From positions 1-32,538 of the forward strand of contig JACCTY010000146.1 of NCBI GenBank assembly GCA_013812145.1: DNA of 32,538 bases, written 5' to 3'. Numbering within the stretch: the first letter of the stretch is position 1; the number at the start of each line of letters is the position of its first letter. The position numbers were made by a program, and so were the translations under genes. Under the pieces are notes generated by a model. It was not told where the DNA came from. It did not search any database and was given only the letters and a program-made list of their open reading frames with translations. This DNA comes from Geodermatophilaceae bacterium. Its GTDB lineage: Bacteria > Actinomycetota > Actinomycetes > Mycobacteriales > Geodermatophilaceae. Below, in pieces: positions 16,621-24,342 of the stretch.

Positions 16621-17588
16621 ATGAGACGCGAATCAGCTTACGACGCCGGCGCCGTCTGGCTGCGGCCGCCGCTGCGACAGCAGTTGGAATGGTTGCCTTC
16701 GGCCCACCTGCCGCCGCCGAACCGGGTCGTCCTCCGACACCGGCGTCAAGGGCGACTACTACAGCAACAACGCGGCCCTGTCCGCTGACGGCAGCACCGT
16801 GGCATTCGACTCCATAGCCATCAACCTCGACCCGGCCGACAGCGACAGCTCGGTCGACGTCTACGTCAAGGACCTCGTCACTGGCGACATCGTCCTGGCC
16901 TCCGCCTCTGACAGCGGCGTCGCCGGCAATTCGTTCAGCGACCGACCGTTTCTGTCCGCCGACGGCGGCACGGTGGCATTCGGCTCACAATCGACCAACC
17001 TCTCCCCGGCCGACACCGACACCCTCAGCGACATCTACGTGAAGGACCTGCGACGTTTACGTCAAAGATCTCGTCGGCGGTGACATGGTTCTCGCCTCCA
17101 CGTCAGACACCGGCCGTGAGGGCAATTCGTACAGCAGTCGCCCATCCCTGTCGGCCGACGGGGCAGCGGTTGGCTTCCACTCCTCTGCCACCAGCTTCGA
17201 TCCGGCAGACATCGATGACAGCTACGACATCCATGTCAAGAACCTGACCAGCGGAGACATCGCCTTGGCGTCCACCTCCGACACCGGCGTCAAAGGCAAC
17301 GGATCAAGCTACGCCCCGTCCGTTTCCGCCGACGGCACCATGGTGGCATTCGAGTCGACCGCCGCCAACCTCCACCCGGCCGACACCGACACGTTCTCCG
17401 ACGTGTATGTGCAGTCGTTGGCATCGGAGGTCGCCGTTTCAGTTGGAGACCAGTCCACGACGGAGGGCGACAGCGGAACCCGACGAGCGGTCTTCGTCGT
17501 GACCCTTTCAGCTGCCAGTCCGTCCACGGTGACCGTCGAGTTCGCCACGGCGAACGGCACCGCTACGGCCGGAAGCGACTACGTGGCC
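16621..17588 (+). pseudogene. Decayed second propeller/Calx-beta gene
   Basis: A tandem copy of the preceding gene, broken several times. The ATG at 16621 has GAGG six bases upstream, but the signal-peptide-like stretch (LAAAAATAVGMVAFGPPAAA) is in another frame. At about 16730 the blade start reads GTCGTCC directly followed by TCCGACACC, an 11-base deletion relative to the blade consensus. Two blades then run in one frame to 17049. There DIYVKDL is followed, one base out of frame, by DVYVKDLVGGD, as if sequence between two blades had been lost. Two more blades and the first half of a Calx-beta domain (to GTATAGSDYVA) follow, then similarity stops at about 17588, inside the 3' end of adoK. 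Only four blades remain of an expected seven. Sequencing error could explain single shifts but not the truncation. Confidence 0.75.
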
Positions 17589-18563
17589 GGGTATCAACCG
17601 GGCGCGGACGTCGTTGGCCGCCTCGTCGCCGTACGCCGTCGCCACCCGCTCGACGAACTCCGCGGGCTTGACGTCGTACTCCTGCGTGCCGACGGTCTCG
17701 ATGACCATCGTGGCGAGCAGGCTGCCGATCTGCGCCGAGCGTTCCAGGCTCAGCTCCCAGGACACCCCGGTGAGGAAACCGGCTCGGAACGCGTCGCCCA
17801 CCCCGGTGGGGTCGACCCGGCGGACCTCACCCGCGATCGGGACCCGGACGGTGTCGATGGCGTTGCCGGTAATCTCCACGCCCTCCTTGCCGCGTGTGAC
17901 GACCCGGACTGCTACCCGGTCGAGGATCTCCTGCGTGCCCCAGCCGGTTTTCTGCTCCAGCAGGCTCCGCTCGTAGTCGTTGGTGATGAGGTACGCCGCG
18001 CCGTCGACGAGTTCGCGGATCTCCGCGCCGTCCATCCGCGCAAGCTGCTGAGACGGGTCGGCGACGAAGGGCCGGCCGGCCTGCAGGCACTCCCGGGTGT
18101 GCCTGATCATCGCCGCCGGGTCGTTGGGGCTGATGACCACGAGATCCAGGCCACCCACCCGCTCGGCGACCGGGGCAAGCTCGATCTCGCGCGCCTCGGA
18201 CATCGCCCCGGGGTAGAACGACGCCAACTGGCTCATGTCGTTGTCGGTCGTGCAGATGAACCGCGCGGTGAGCGCGACGTCGCTGACGTGGACCGAGCCG
18301 CAGTCCACCCCGTGGCGTTCGAGCCAGGATCGGTAGTCGTCGAAGTCGGCGCCCACCGCTCCGACCAGGATCGGTGTCAGCCCGAGTTGGGCCATCCCAA
18401 AGGCGATGTTGGCGGCGATACCGCCACGGTGCACGACCAGGTCATCGACGAGGAACGACAGCGACACGTGGTCGAGCTGATCGGCAAGCAGTTGCTCACT
18501 GAAAAGACCCGGGAAATGCATCAGGTTGTCGGTGGCAATGGAACCGGTCACAGCGATCTGCAC
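17508..18563 (-). CDS. adoK: PfkB-family adenosine kinase, C-terminally extended
   Basis: A 351-residue ribokinase-type kinase, close to M. tuberculosis AdoK (Rv2202c), which phosphorylates adenosine to AMP. It has the N-terminal MQIAVTGSIATDNLMHFPG, the Gly-Gly substrate region HRGGIAANIAFG, FYPGAMSEAREI, and the PfkB signature DPTGVGDAFRAGFL at 251-264 with catalytic base D257. The mycobacterial enzyme has 324 residues. Here residues 325-351 are read from DNA that on the other strand is the truncated Calx-beta remnant, so the normal end seems to have been replaced by 27 unrelated residues. Catalysis should not depend on them. The GTG at 18563 follows GAGGGA. It is convergent with the decayed propeller gene and downstream of the Fe-S carrier gene. 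Confidence 0.88.
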   Translation of the reverse strand: MQIAVTGSIATDNLMHFPGLFSEQLLADQLDHVSLSFLVDDLVVHRGGIAANIAFGMAQLGLTPILVGAVGADFDDYRSWLERHGVDCGSVHVSDVALTARFICTTDNDMSQLASFYPGAMSEAREIELAPVAERVGGLDLVVISPNDPAAMIRHTRECLQAGRPFVADPSQQLARMDGAEIRELVDGAAYLITNDYERSLLEQKTGWGTQEILDRVAVRVVTRGKEGVEITGNAIDTVRVPIAGEVRRVDPTGVGDAFRAGFLTGVSWELSLERSAQIGSLLATMVIETVGTQEYDVKPAEFVERVATAYGDEAANDVRARLIPGHVVASGRSGAVRRGELDGHRGRTGS

Positions 18564-18596
18564 GGGCGATTCCCTCTGGCCGGGGATGGACTCCTC

Positions 18597-18626
18597 AGCC
18601 TACGAGTGAGAACCGAACGTTGTCAG
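18597..18626 (-). promoter_or_regulatory. Candidate adoK promoter
   Basis: On the minus strand, CTGACA (complement at 18621-18626) and TAGGCT (18597-18602) are 18 bases apart. They are close to the -35 TTGACA and the actinobacterial -10 TANNNT. A transcript would begin about 25 bases before the adoK GTG. This suggests adoK has its own promoter within the 94-base gap after the Fe-S carrier gene. Confidence 0.45.
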
Positions 18627-18657
18627 TGCTTTGATGTCACCCTCGCGTGAAGGCAAC

Positions 18658-19020
18658 TCAGTGGAACGAGTCCCCGCAGGCACAGGAGCCGCCGGCGTTG
18701 GGGTTGTCGATCGTGAAACCCTGCTTCTCGATGGTGTCGACGAAATCGATGCTGGCCCCGGCGAGGTACGGGACGCTCATCCGGTCGACCACCACCGCGA
18801 CCCCACTGAAGTCATTGACGACGTCTCCGTCCAGCGAGCGCTCGTCGAAGAACAGCTGGTAGCGCAGGCCCGAGCAACCACCGGGCTGGACGGCGATACG
18901 CAGCCGCAGGTCGTCGCGGCCTTCCTGGTCCAGCAACGCCTTGACCTTGGCCGAAGCCTGATCGGTCAGCAGTACGCCGGTGGCGGCCTCGGTGCTGGTG
19001 GTCGTGTCCTGAACGCTCAT
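18658..19020 (-). CDS. erpA: A-type iron-sulfur cluster carrier (ErpA/IscA family)
   Basis: A 120-residue protein with the three conserved cysteines of A-type carriers: C49 (QPGGCSGLRYQL) and C113/C115 (SCACGDSFH). The fold segment DQASAKVKALLDQEG and the strand FTIDNPNAGGSCACG are typical. It receives Fe-S clusters from the SUF scaffold and hands them to target apoproteins. QcrA and other Fe-S enzymes are possible clients, by inference. It corresponds to Rv2204c. GGGAG lies five bases before the ATG. A GC-rich hairpin and a TAGCAT box lie in the 82-base gap after glycerate kinase, so it may have its own promoter. Confidence 0.9.
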   Translation of the reverse strand: MSVQDTTTSTEAATGVLLTDQASAKVKALLDQEGRDDLRLRIAVQPGGCSGLRYQLFFDERSLDGDVVNDFSGVAVVVDRMSVPYLAGASIDFVDTIEKQGFTIDNPNAGGSCACGDSFH

Positions 19021-19054
19021 GAAGCTCCCATCGGGAGGGGTGTCTGCCGTCTTG

Positions 19055-19092
19055 TCGGGTACGCGGTCACCCGCGAGCCGATTCCCATGCTA
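19055..19092 (-). promoter_or_regulatory. Hairpin and -10-like box upstream of the Fe-S carrier gene
   Basis: CGCGG/CCGCG (19062-19066 and 19071-19075) form a hairpin with a four-base loop, extended by TCGG/CCGA across a small internal loop. On the minus strand TAGCAT (complement 19087-19092) fits TANNNT, so the hairpin would be in the leader. It could instead end the glycerate kinase transcript. Confidence 0.3.
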
Positions 19093-19102
19093 CCCGAGCG
19101 GC

Positions 19103-20224
19103 TCACCGACGGCTCCACTCCCGCGCCACTCGCCGCGCCAGGGAACTCAACGTCGGGGCCGGTTCCCGGATGGCCGCGGCCAGCGACCCGGCATCCTCGA
19201 CCATGGAGTACGCCGCGTCCACTCCGGCGGCTGCCTGTTCCCGACGACCGACCGCAACCTGGCCGGCCAGCACGAGGCACGGCACAGCCCGCTCGGCGGC
19301 AGCCGCCGCCACTCCCCCGGGCACCTTGCCGCGCAGTGACTGCCAGTCGAAGCTGCCTTCGCCGGTCAGGACGAGGTCCGCGCGATCCAGTACGGCGGCC
19401 AGCCCCACGAGCCGCATGACGGTCTGCAGGCCCGGCTGGCGGCTGGCACCGAGGGCGAGCAGGGCGGCGCCGAGTCCCCCGGCGGCTCCGCCTCCGGGCA
19501 GCTGCGCCAGCCCGCTCGGCGCGCCCGGCACATCACGCTCGACGATCCGCGCCCAGTGGCCGAGCGCCGCATCCAGGCGATGCACCGCGTCGGAGTCGGC
19601 ACCCTTCTGCGGTCCGAAGACCATCGAGGCACCGTGCGGGCCCACCAGAGGGTTGTCGACATCACCGGCCGCCACCAACTCCACGCCACGCAGTGCCGGC
19701 CACCCGGCTATCCGCTCCAGCGCGATCAACGGGCCGCCGCCGTACGGGAGGGCGGAGCCCTGACCGTCGAGCAGGCGCAGGCCGACCGCGGTGAGCATCC
19801 CGGCGCCGGCGTCGTTTGTCGCCGACCCGCCCAACCCGACGACGACTCGCCGGGCGCCGGCTTCGACGGCGGCGAGCAGCTGCTGGCCGACGCCGTACGA
19901 GGTGGTTGTGAGCGGGTCTCGCTCCTCCTCGGTGAGCAGATGCAGCCCGCACGCCTGCGCGGACTCGACGTACGTGGTCGTCCCGGCCAGCAGAAGCTTG
20001 GCCCGGACCGGCCGGCCCAGTGGATCGGAGACGCTGACGTCGAGCAGCCGGCCCTCCATCGCCGAGGCCAGCGTGGCGATGAAGCCGGGCCCGCCGTCGG
20101 ACAGTGGCCGCAGCACGAGTTCGTCGTCAGCCGAGACGTCCCGCCAGCCCACCGCTATGGCCTCTGCCGCCTCCGTCGCGGTGAGTGTGTCGCCGAAGGA
20201 GTCGGTGGCGATGACGACGTGCAT
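19103..20224 (-). CDS. Glycerate kinase
   Basis: A 373-residue enzyme of the GlxK/GarK family that phosphorylates D-glycerate. Which carbon it phosphorylates cannot be read from sequence. Family motifs are all present: ATDSFGDTLTATEAAEAIAVGW at the start, LSDGGPGFIA, GLGGSATNDAGAGML (about 130-145), FGPQKGAD, GGGAAGGLGAAL, and LTGEGSFDWQSLRGKVPGGV. The family more often reads DSFKG and DGGEG at the first two motifs, so Gly for Lys and Pro for Glu are mild deviations. The ATG at 20224 is chosen because the protein begins MHVVIATDSF there, as the family does. It is the counterpart of Rv2205c and divergent from vapB. Confidence 0.92.
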   Translation of the reverse strand: MHVVIATDSFGDTLTATEAAEAIAVGWRDVSADDELVLRPLSDGGPGFIATLASAMEGRLLDVSVSDPLGRPVRAKLLLAGTTTYVESAQACGLHLLTEEERDPLTTTSYGVGQQLLAAVEAGARRVVVGLGGSATNDAGAGMLTAVGLRLLDGQGSALPYGGGPLIALERIAGWPALRGVELVAAGDVDNPLVGPHGASMVFGPQKGADSDAVHRLDAALGHWARIVERDVPGAPSGLAQLPGGGAAGGLGAALLALGASRQPGLQTVMRLVGLAAVLDRADLVLTGEGSFDWQSLRGKVPGGVAAAAAERAVPCLVLAGQVAVGRREQAAAGVDAAYSMVEDAGSLAAAIREPAPTLSSLARRVAREWSRR

Positions 20225-20303
20225 GCATGGAAGTCTGCCCGCTACCGCCACGGCGCTGACCGCAGCGACCTTGCCACATCAAAGCATCACATGAAGCGGG
20301 TGC

Positions 20304-20309
20304 TAAGGT
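20304..20309 (+). promoter_or_regulatory. Possible -10 box (TAAGGT) for vapBC
   Basis: TAAGGT matches TANNNT and ends six bases before the vapB ATG, which would give a leaderless message. The overlapping AAGG (20305-20308) could equally be the ribosome binding site of a longer transcript. An imperfect inverted repeat just upstream (AGCATC at 20284-20289 against GGTGCT near 20299-20304) could be a VapB operator. Confidence 0.3.
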
Positions 20310-20315
20310 GCCTTG

Positions 20316-20573
20316 ATGCGTACCACCGTGACGCTCGAGAATGACACGATGAGCCTGCTCAAGGAGCTCATGCAGCGCGAGGACATCTCCTTCAAGGAGG
20401 CCGTGAATCGAGCGATCCGCCAGGGCCTCCGCCCGGCCGATCGGCGCCGGAGATTCCGACAGCGGACCTACTCGATGGGCTTCAATCCCGCCATCCCTTA
20501 CGACAAGGCACTTCAATTGGCAGGCCAGCTGGAGGATCAGGAGCTGCTACGCAAGCTAGCCGCCGGCAAGTGA
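20316..20573 (+). CDS. vapB: VapB-type ribbon-helix-helix antitoxin
   Basis: An 85-residue protein. The N-terminus MRTTVTLENDTMSLLKELMQ and the following FKEAVNRAIRQGL form a ribbon-helix-helix DNA-binding domain. The basic middle (RPADRRRRFRQRTYSMGF) and the acidic/hydrophobic end (KALQLAGQLEDQELLRKLA) are typical of the toxin-wrapping tail. It should neutralise the PIN toxin encoded four bases downstream and repress the operon. The ATG at 20316 is chosen; the preceding TTG at 20313 is an alternative. The pair sits between glycerate kinase and the hydrolase, where the mycobacterial order has no toxin-antitoxin genes, which suggests acquisition. Confidence 0.88.
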   Translation: MRTTVTLENDTMSLLKELMQREDISFKEAVNRAIRQGLRPADRRRRFRQRTYSMGFNPAIPYDKALQLAGQLEDQELLRKLAAGK

Positions 20574-20577
20574 CGCC

Positions 20578-21018
20578 GTGCTCCTCGTCGACGCGAACGT
20601 CCTCCTGTACGCGGTCAACGCAGATGCGCCACGACACCTTGAGGCGCGGGCCTGGCTGACCGAGCAGCTGGTCGGCAGCAACCCGGTCGGCTTCGCGTGG
20701 GTCGCGTTGCTGGCATTCCTGCGAGTCTCGACGTTGCCAGGCCTGTCACCTCGTCCGTTGCCTGTTCAGGACGCCCTGGACGTCGTTGCGGACTGGCTCG
20801 ATGCACCGGCCAGTACGACGGTTCAGCCGACAGCCAGGCACCCGACCATCTTGCGAGGCTTGCTGCTGGAAGCCGGCACAGCAGGCAACCTCACCACCGA
20901 TGCGCATCTGGCTGCCCTGGCCATCGAGCACGGGGCAACCATCTGCAGTTACGACCGCGACTTCGAGCGCTTTCCCGGGGTTCGCTGGCAGCTCCCCGCG
21001 GCCTCACGAAGCGGCTGA
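20578..21018 (+). CDS. vapC: VapC-type PIN-domain ribonuclease toxin
   Basis: A 146-residue PIN domain of the actinobacterial VapC group. Acidic residues are D5 (LLVDANVLLYAVN), D108 (NLTTDAHLAALAIEHGA) and D126/D128 (CSYDRDFERFPG). The Glu usually found in the second helix (EFLRV) is Ala46 here (LLAFLRV). I recall this variation from the FAWVALLAFLR subgroup, so it need not mean inactivity. Such toxins cut tRNA or rRNA at specific sites; the target here is unknown. GTG at 20578 follows the vapB stop by four bases. Its last 15 bases overlap the convergent hydrolase gene. Confidence 0.9.
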   Translation: MLLVDANVLLYAVNADAPRHLEARAWLTEQLVGSNPVGFAWVALLAFLRVSTLPGLSPRPLPVQDALDVVADWLDAPASTTVQPTARHPTILRGLLLEAGTAGNLTTDAHLAALAIEHGATICSYDRDFERFPGVRWQLPAASRSG

Positions 21019-21885
21019 AGTGATCTCCCGCGCCACCGCGGACGCGCCGGGCTCGGCGAGCGTGATCGTGTAGTGGTTGGTGCCGGGCACCGCCGCGGTC
21101 CGGACGCGGTCCGGATCGAAGTCGACCAGCCCGATCCGTCGTTCGTCGTACAGGCCCTGCGGTTCGTTCTGCAGTCCTCGGGGCGCCCAGAGCAGCACCG
21201 CCTCGGTAGTCGGCGACTGGATCGCGTCGATCACCTGCTGATTCAACAAGATGTCCGAGCCGTCCGTGCGAACGGCGTCGATGGCGCAGGCCGAGCGCAG
21301 CTCGGGCTCCGCGCCGACGAGGTCGTACTGGACGTAGTTCTCGGCGTCGTCGGACCACGAATCGGCAAAGGCGGGATGCGCCTGCCAGAACTCCCGGTAC
21401 GCCGCCCGGCTCTCGAACGTCATGGACAGCCGCGCCATGGCCGGGCCGATCACCGCCTCGATCATCGCGTCGATGCCGGCCGCCGGAGGGACCGGTAACG
21501 ACAAGCCACCGTCAACCAGCACCAGCGGACCGAACCGCTCCGGATGACGAGCCGCCGCCGTTGTCGCGACGAACGCGCCCATCGAGTGCCCGACGAGCGC
21601 GACCCGGACGAGTTCGAGTTCGTCCAGGATGGCGGCCAGATCGTCGGCGTGGGCTCGCATGCCGTACGGCGGCGGCAGTTCGTTGCTCCGGCCACGGCCG
21701 CGCAGATCCGGCGCGACGAGGGTGACCGCGCCGTCCAGGGCGCGAGCGACCGCCGCCCAGGACAGGTGATTCGCGGTGATCCCGTGGACGGCGAGGACGA
21801 CCGGGGCACCCTCGGCACCCGACCAGCGCCCCACCGTCAGCGTGCCGCCGTCGACCGGAACCTCGAGTACGTCGTAGTCACTCAC
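21004..21885 (-). CDS. Alpha/beta-hydrolase
   Basis: A 293-residue alpha/beta-hydrolase fold protein. The oxyanion-hole region is LAVHGITANHLSW (about 31-43). The nucleophile elbow is VGHSMGAF with Ser101. APDLRGRGRSNELPPPYGM is the typical strand-loop before the first helix, and the catalytic His is H271 in PGTNHYTI. The acid is probably an Asp in the region around VDFDPDRV. The substrate (ester, lactone, epoxide or other) cannot be told. The GTG at 21885 (MSDYDVLEVPVDGG) is chosen because homology begins there; the open frame continues far upstream without similarity. It is divergent from the DUF3043 gene (138 bases) and overlaps vapC at the 3' end by 15 bases. Confidence 0.87.
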   Translation of the reverse strand: MSDYDVLEVPVDGGTLTVGRWSGAEGAPVVLAVHGITANHLSWAAVARALDGAVTLVAPDLRGRGRSNELPPPYGMRAHADDLAAILDELELVRVALVGHSMGAFVATTAAARHPERFGPLVLVDGGLSLPVPPAAGIDAMIEAVIGPAMARLSMTFESRAAYREFWQAHPAFADSWSDDAENYVQYDLVGAEPELRSACAIDAVRTDGSDILLNQQVIDAIQSPTTEAVLLWAPRGLQNEPQGLYDERRIGLVDFDPDRVRTAAVPGTNHYTITLAEPGASAVAREITSAAS

Positions 21886-22023
21886 CCCAGTCACTGTGCC
21901 ATCCAGCCACCCTCGATCGGGAAGCGGCCCCGAAGTCGGCAACTGCCACGACGGCAACGCCTCGGATGCAGGCGTCTCCACCGGGATACGCTGGCTGTCG
22001 CGCAGATCCGTGAAGAGGTGGCC

Positions 22024-22644
22024 GTGAATTTTCGTCGTACCAGCAAGGCCGTCGTCGCCGAAGAGCCGGTGGCGGTGGACATCACCAAGGCGGACCCGCG
22101 CCGGCCGACCGGCAAGGGACGGCCGACCCCCAAGCGCCGTGACGCGGATCCGCGGGCCCGCGGGCCGGTGGCACCGCCACCGACGAACCGGCGCGAGGCA
22201 TACCGGCGGATCAAGCAGCAGAACGCCGACAAGCGGGCGGTGGTCCGCGAGTCGGCCCGCGCCGGTGAGGACTCCGCCATGGCCGCGCGCGACCGCGGTC
22301 CGGTCCGCCGACTCGTGCGCGACATCGTGGACACCCGACGCAGCGTGGCCAGCGCGTTCCTGCCGTTCGCGGCGCTCTTCCTCGCCGGCTACTTCCTGCC
22401 CGATCCGCGGGTGCAGCAGTATTTGGTGCTGTTGTGGACGATGTTCTTCCTGCTGGTCATCGTCGACTCGACCAGCCTCGGGCTGCGGATTCGCAAACTC
22501 GTCAAGGCCCGCTTCCCTGATGAGACTGTGAAGATGCGCGGGCTCGTCTTCTACGGCATCCAGCGCTCGACGATGATCCGCCGCTGGCGCTTCCCCAAAC
22601 CGGCCGTCGGCCGTAGCACCAGGGGAAGTCGTGAGGACGGCTAA
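22024..22644 (+). CDS. DUF3043 membrane protein
   Basis: A 206-residue protein of the actinobacterial DUF3043 family, the counterpart of Rv2206. The first 110 residues are highly charged (Arg/Lys/Asp/Pro-rich) and probably cytoplasmic. Two transmembrane segments follow: SAFLPFAALFLAGYFL (about 118-133) and YLVLLWTMFFLLVIVDST (about 140-157). The conserved end includes RIRKLVKARFPDET and GLVFYGIQRSTMIRRWRFPK. No function is established for the family. The GTG at 22024 is selected because GAAGAGG lies five bases upstream. The aldo/keto reductase gene follows after nine bases and may be co-transcribed. Confidence 0.85.
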   Translation: MNFRRTSKAVVAEEPVAVDITKADPRRPTGKGRPTPKRRDADPRARGPVAPPPTNRREAYRRIKQQNADKRAVVRESARAGEDSAMAARDRGPVRRLVRDIVDTRRSVASAFLPFAALFLAGYFLPDPRVQQYLVLLWTMFFLLVIVDSTSLGLRIRKLVKARFPDETVKMRGLVFYGIQRSTMIRRWRFPKPAVGRSTRGSREDG

Positions 22645-22653
22645 GCTTCTGCC

Positions 22654-23649
22654 ATGGAATTTCGACGACTTGGCAACAGCGGCCTGACCATCTCCGAGAT
22701 CGCGTACGGCAACTGGCTCACCCACGGCTCGCAGGTGGAGGAGGACGCCGCGAACGCCTGCGTGCACGCCGCACTGGACAGCGGCATAACGACGTTCGAC
22801 ACCGCGGACGTGTACGCCGGGACAAAGGCTGAGTCGGTGCTCGGCCGGGCGCTGGCCGGTCAGCGCCGCGAGGGGCTGGAGATCTGCACCAAGGTCTTCT
22901 GGCCGACCGGACCTGGGCGCAACGACCGTGGGCTGTCCCGAAAGCACATCATCGAGTCGTGCGAGGGGTCGCTGCGCCGGCTGCAGACCGACTATGTCGA
23001 CCTGTACCAGGCCCACCGGTACGACGAAACCGTGCCGCTGGAGGAGACGATCCAGGCCTTCGCCGACGTGGTCCGCCAGGGCAAGGCGCTCTACATCGGC
23101 GTTTCGGAATGGCCGGCCGACGACATCGCCGCCGGCGCTACGATGGCGCGCGATCTGGGTGTTCAGCTGGTCTCCAACCAGCCGCAGTACTCCATGCTGT
23201 ACCGCGTCATCGAGGCCGAGGTCGTGCCGACCTCGGAACGAAAAGGCGTCGGGCAGATCGTCTGGTCACCGATGGCTCAGGGCGTGCTCACCGGCAAGTA
23301 CCGGCCGGGTGAGAAGCCGGGCGCGGACACCCGGGCCGGCGACGACAAGACCTCGAACATGGTCAGCCGCTACATGACCGACGAGGTGCTCACCGCCGTA
23401 CAGGACCTGCGCCCGATCGCCGAGGACGCCGGGCTGACGATGGCTCAGCTCGCCGTGGCGTGGGTGCTGCAGAACGACAACGTGTCCGCCGCGATCATCG
23501 GAGCCACCCGGCCGGAGCAGGTGCAGGACAACGTAGAGGCCGCCGGAGTCAGGCTCGAGGCGGACATTCTCAAGCGGATCGATGCTGCCCTCGACAGCGT
23601 CGTCATCCGCGATTCGAGCCTGACACAGCGGGTCGATCCCTGGGGGTAG
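22654..23649 (+). CDS. Aldo/keto reductase (Kv-beta-like)
   Basis: A 331-residue TIM-barrel NADPH-dependent oxidoreductase. The catalytic tetrad is D49, Y54 (TFDTADVYAGTKAESVLG), K80 (EICTKVFWP) and H121 (YQAHRYDE). IIGATRPEQVQDN near residue 285 binds the nucleotide phosphate. The sequence most resembles the voltage-gated potassium channel beta-subunit-like group (AKR6/YghZ-like), whose members reduce aldehydes such as methylglyoxal. The true substrate is unknown. The ATG at 22654 starts MEFRRLGNSGLTISEIAYG, normal for the family. It lies nine bases after the DUF3043 gene and is convergent with the MDMPI-type gene, 16 bases apart. Confidence 0.92.
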   Translation: MEFRRLGNSGLTISEIAYGNWLTHGSQVEEDAANACVHAALDSGITTFDTADVYAGTKAESVLGRALAGQRREGLEICTKVFWPTGPGRNDRGLSRKHIIESCEGSLRRLQTDYVDLYQAHRYDETVPLEETIQAFADVVRQGKALYIGVSEWPADDIAAGATMARDLGVQLVSNQPQYSMLYRVIEAEVVPTSERKGVGQIVWSPMAQGVLTGKYRPGEKPGADTRAGDDKTSNMVSRYMTDEVLTAVQDLRPIAEDAGLTMAQLAVAWVLQNDNVSAAIIGATRPEQVQDNVEAAGVRLEADILKRIDAALDSVVIRDSSLTQRVDPWG

Positions 23650-23665
23650 CCGACTCCCGACCGCC

Positions 23666-24331
23666 CTAGGAGAGCAGGGGAAACCGTGCCGCGAGCGGTC
23701 CCAAGCCGTCATGGTCGGCCGGTGTGAGCGGTCGGCGGCCGGTTCCGATCTCGAGCAGATCCTGGTCGGTCCACGCTTCGGGCGGGGCTTGACCCAGCAG
23801 ATCGGCAAGGACGGGGCGAAGTGCTCGTAGCGTGCGCGGCGTTGTCCACGCCGGCTTCGACAACGTGATCGCCACGTCGATACCGTGCGCGGCCACGGAC
23901 ATGAGGCGGGTCAGCAGGTAGGCGTCGACGGCCTCCATGCGCCGGTCGGGATCGTGAGCGGCGCAGATCCGGGATGTCTGCTTCCAGGCCTCGGTGAACA
24001 GCGTCGCCACCTCAGCGGGCTGCACGGTCCGTGCGGATCGGCGGGTCTGATCTACGTTGCCGGAGCGGTATGCGACGGTGCCCCGTTCGGGGCGGCGATA
24101 GTAGTCGGCTGCGTCGCCCCGCGCGAGAGTGGCGGGCGCGACCGGAACTGCCGGGTCCGGCATCCGAAGGCTGTCAGCGATGTGGACCAGGAGCTCGTGG
24201 AGCGTCCAGGGCCGGCAGTTCGTGACCCGCCCGAAGTCAGCCGGCGGGAGGCCCTCGATGATGCCGAGCAGCGCCGCGCACTCGGCCTCGAAGCCTCGAT
24301 GGCCGGCCGGGAAGTCATGTGCACCATCCAA
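23666..24331 (-). CDS. Maleylpyruvate isomerase/DinB-type (mycothiol-dependent-like) protein
   Basis: A 221-residue protein with the N-terminal helical bundle of the MDMPI/DinB superfamily. VTNCRPWTLHELLVHIADSL (about 36-55) and LMSVAAHGIDVAITL (about 143-157) supply the His residues that bind a divalent metal in this fold. These proteins are often thiol-dependent (mycothiol) transferases or isomerases in actinobacteria. The C-terminal half is short and no specific reaction can be assigned. The start is a TTG at 24331, the only one that keeps the conserved N-terminus; ribosome binding site support is weak. It lies 11 bases after the small conserved gene, so the two are likely an operon. Confidence 0.7.
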   Translation of the reverse strand: MDGAHDFPAGHRGFEAECAALLGIIEGLPPADFGRVTNCRPWTLHELLVHIADSLRMPDPAVPVAPATLARGDAADYYRRPERGTVAYRSGNVDQTRRSARTVQPAEVATLFTEAWKQTSRICAAHDPDRRMEAVDAYLLTRLMSVAAHGIDVAITLSKPAWTTPRTLRALRPVLADLLGQAPPEAWTDQDLLEIGTGRRPLTPADHDGLGPLAARFPLLS

Positions 24332-24342
24332 GCAGGCCGCGG

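Noticed and set aside
17085-18650. Plus-strand frame joining the last propeller blades to about 350 further residues
   Set aside because: After about 17588 it is only the antisense of adoK; the propeller similarity stops there, so it is not a fusion protein.
21886-23016. Upstream extension of the hydrolase frame to 23016
   Set aside because: The extra residues are antisense to the DUF3043 and aldo/keto reductase genes and have no hydrolase similarity.
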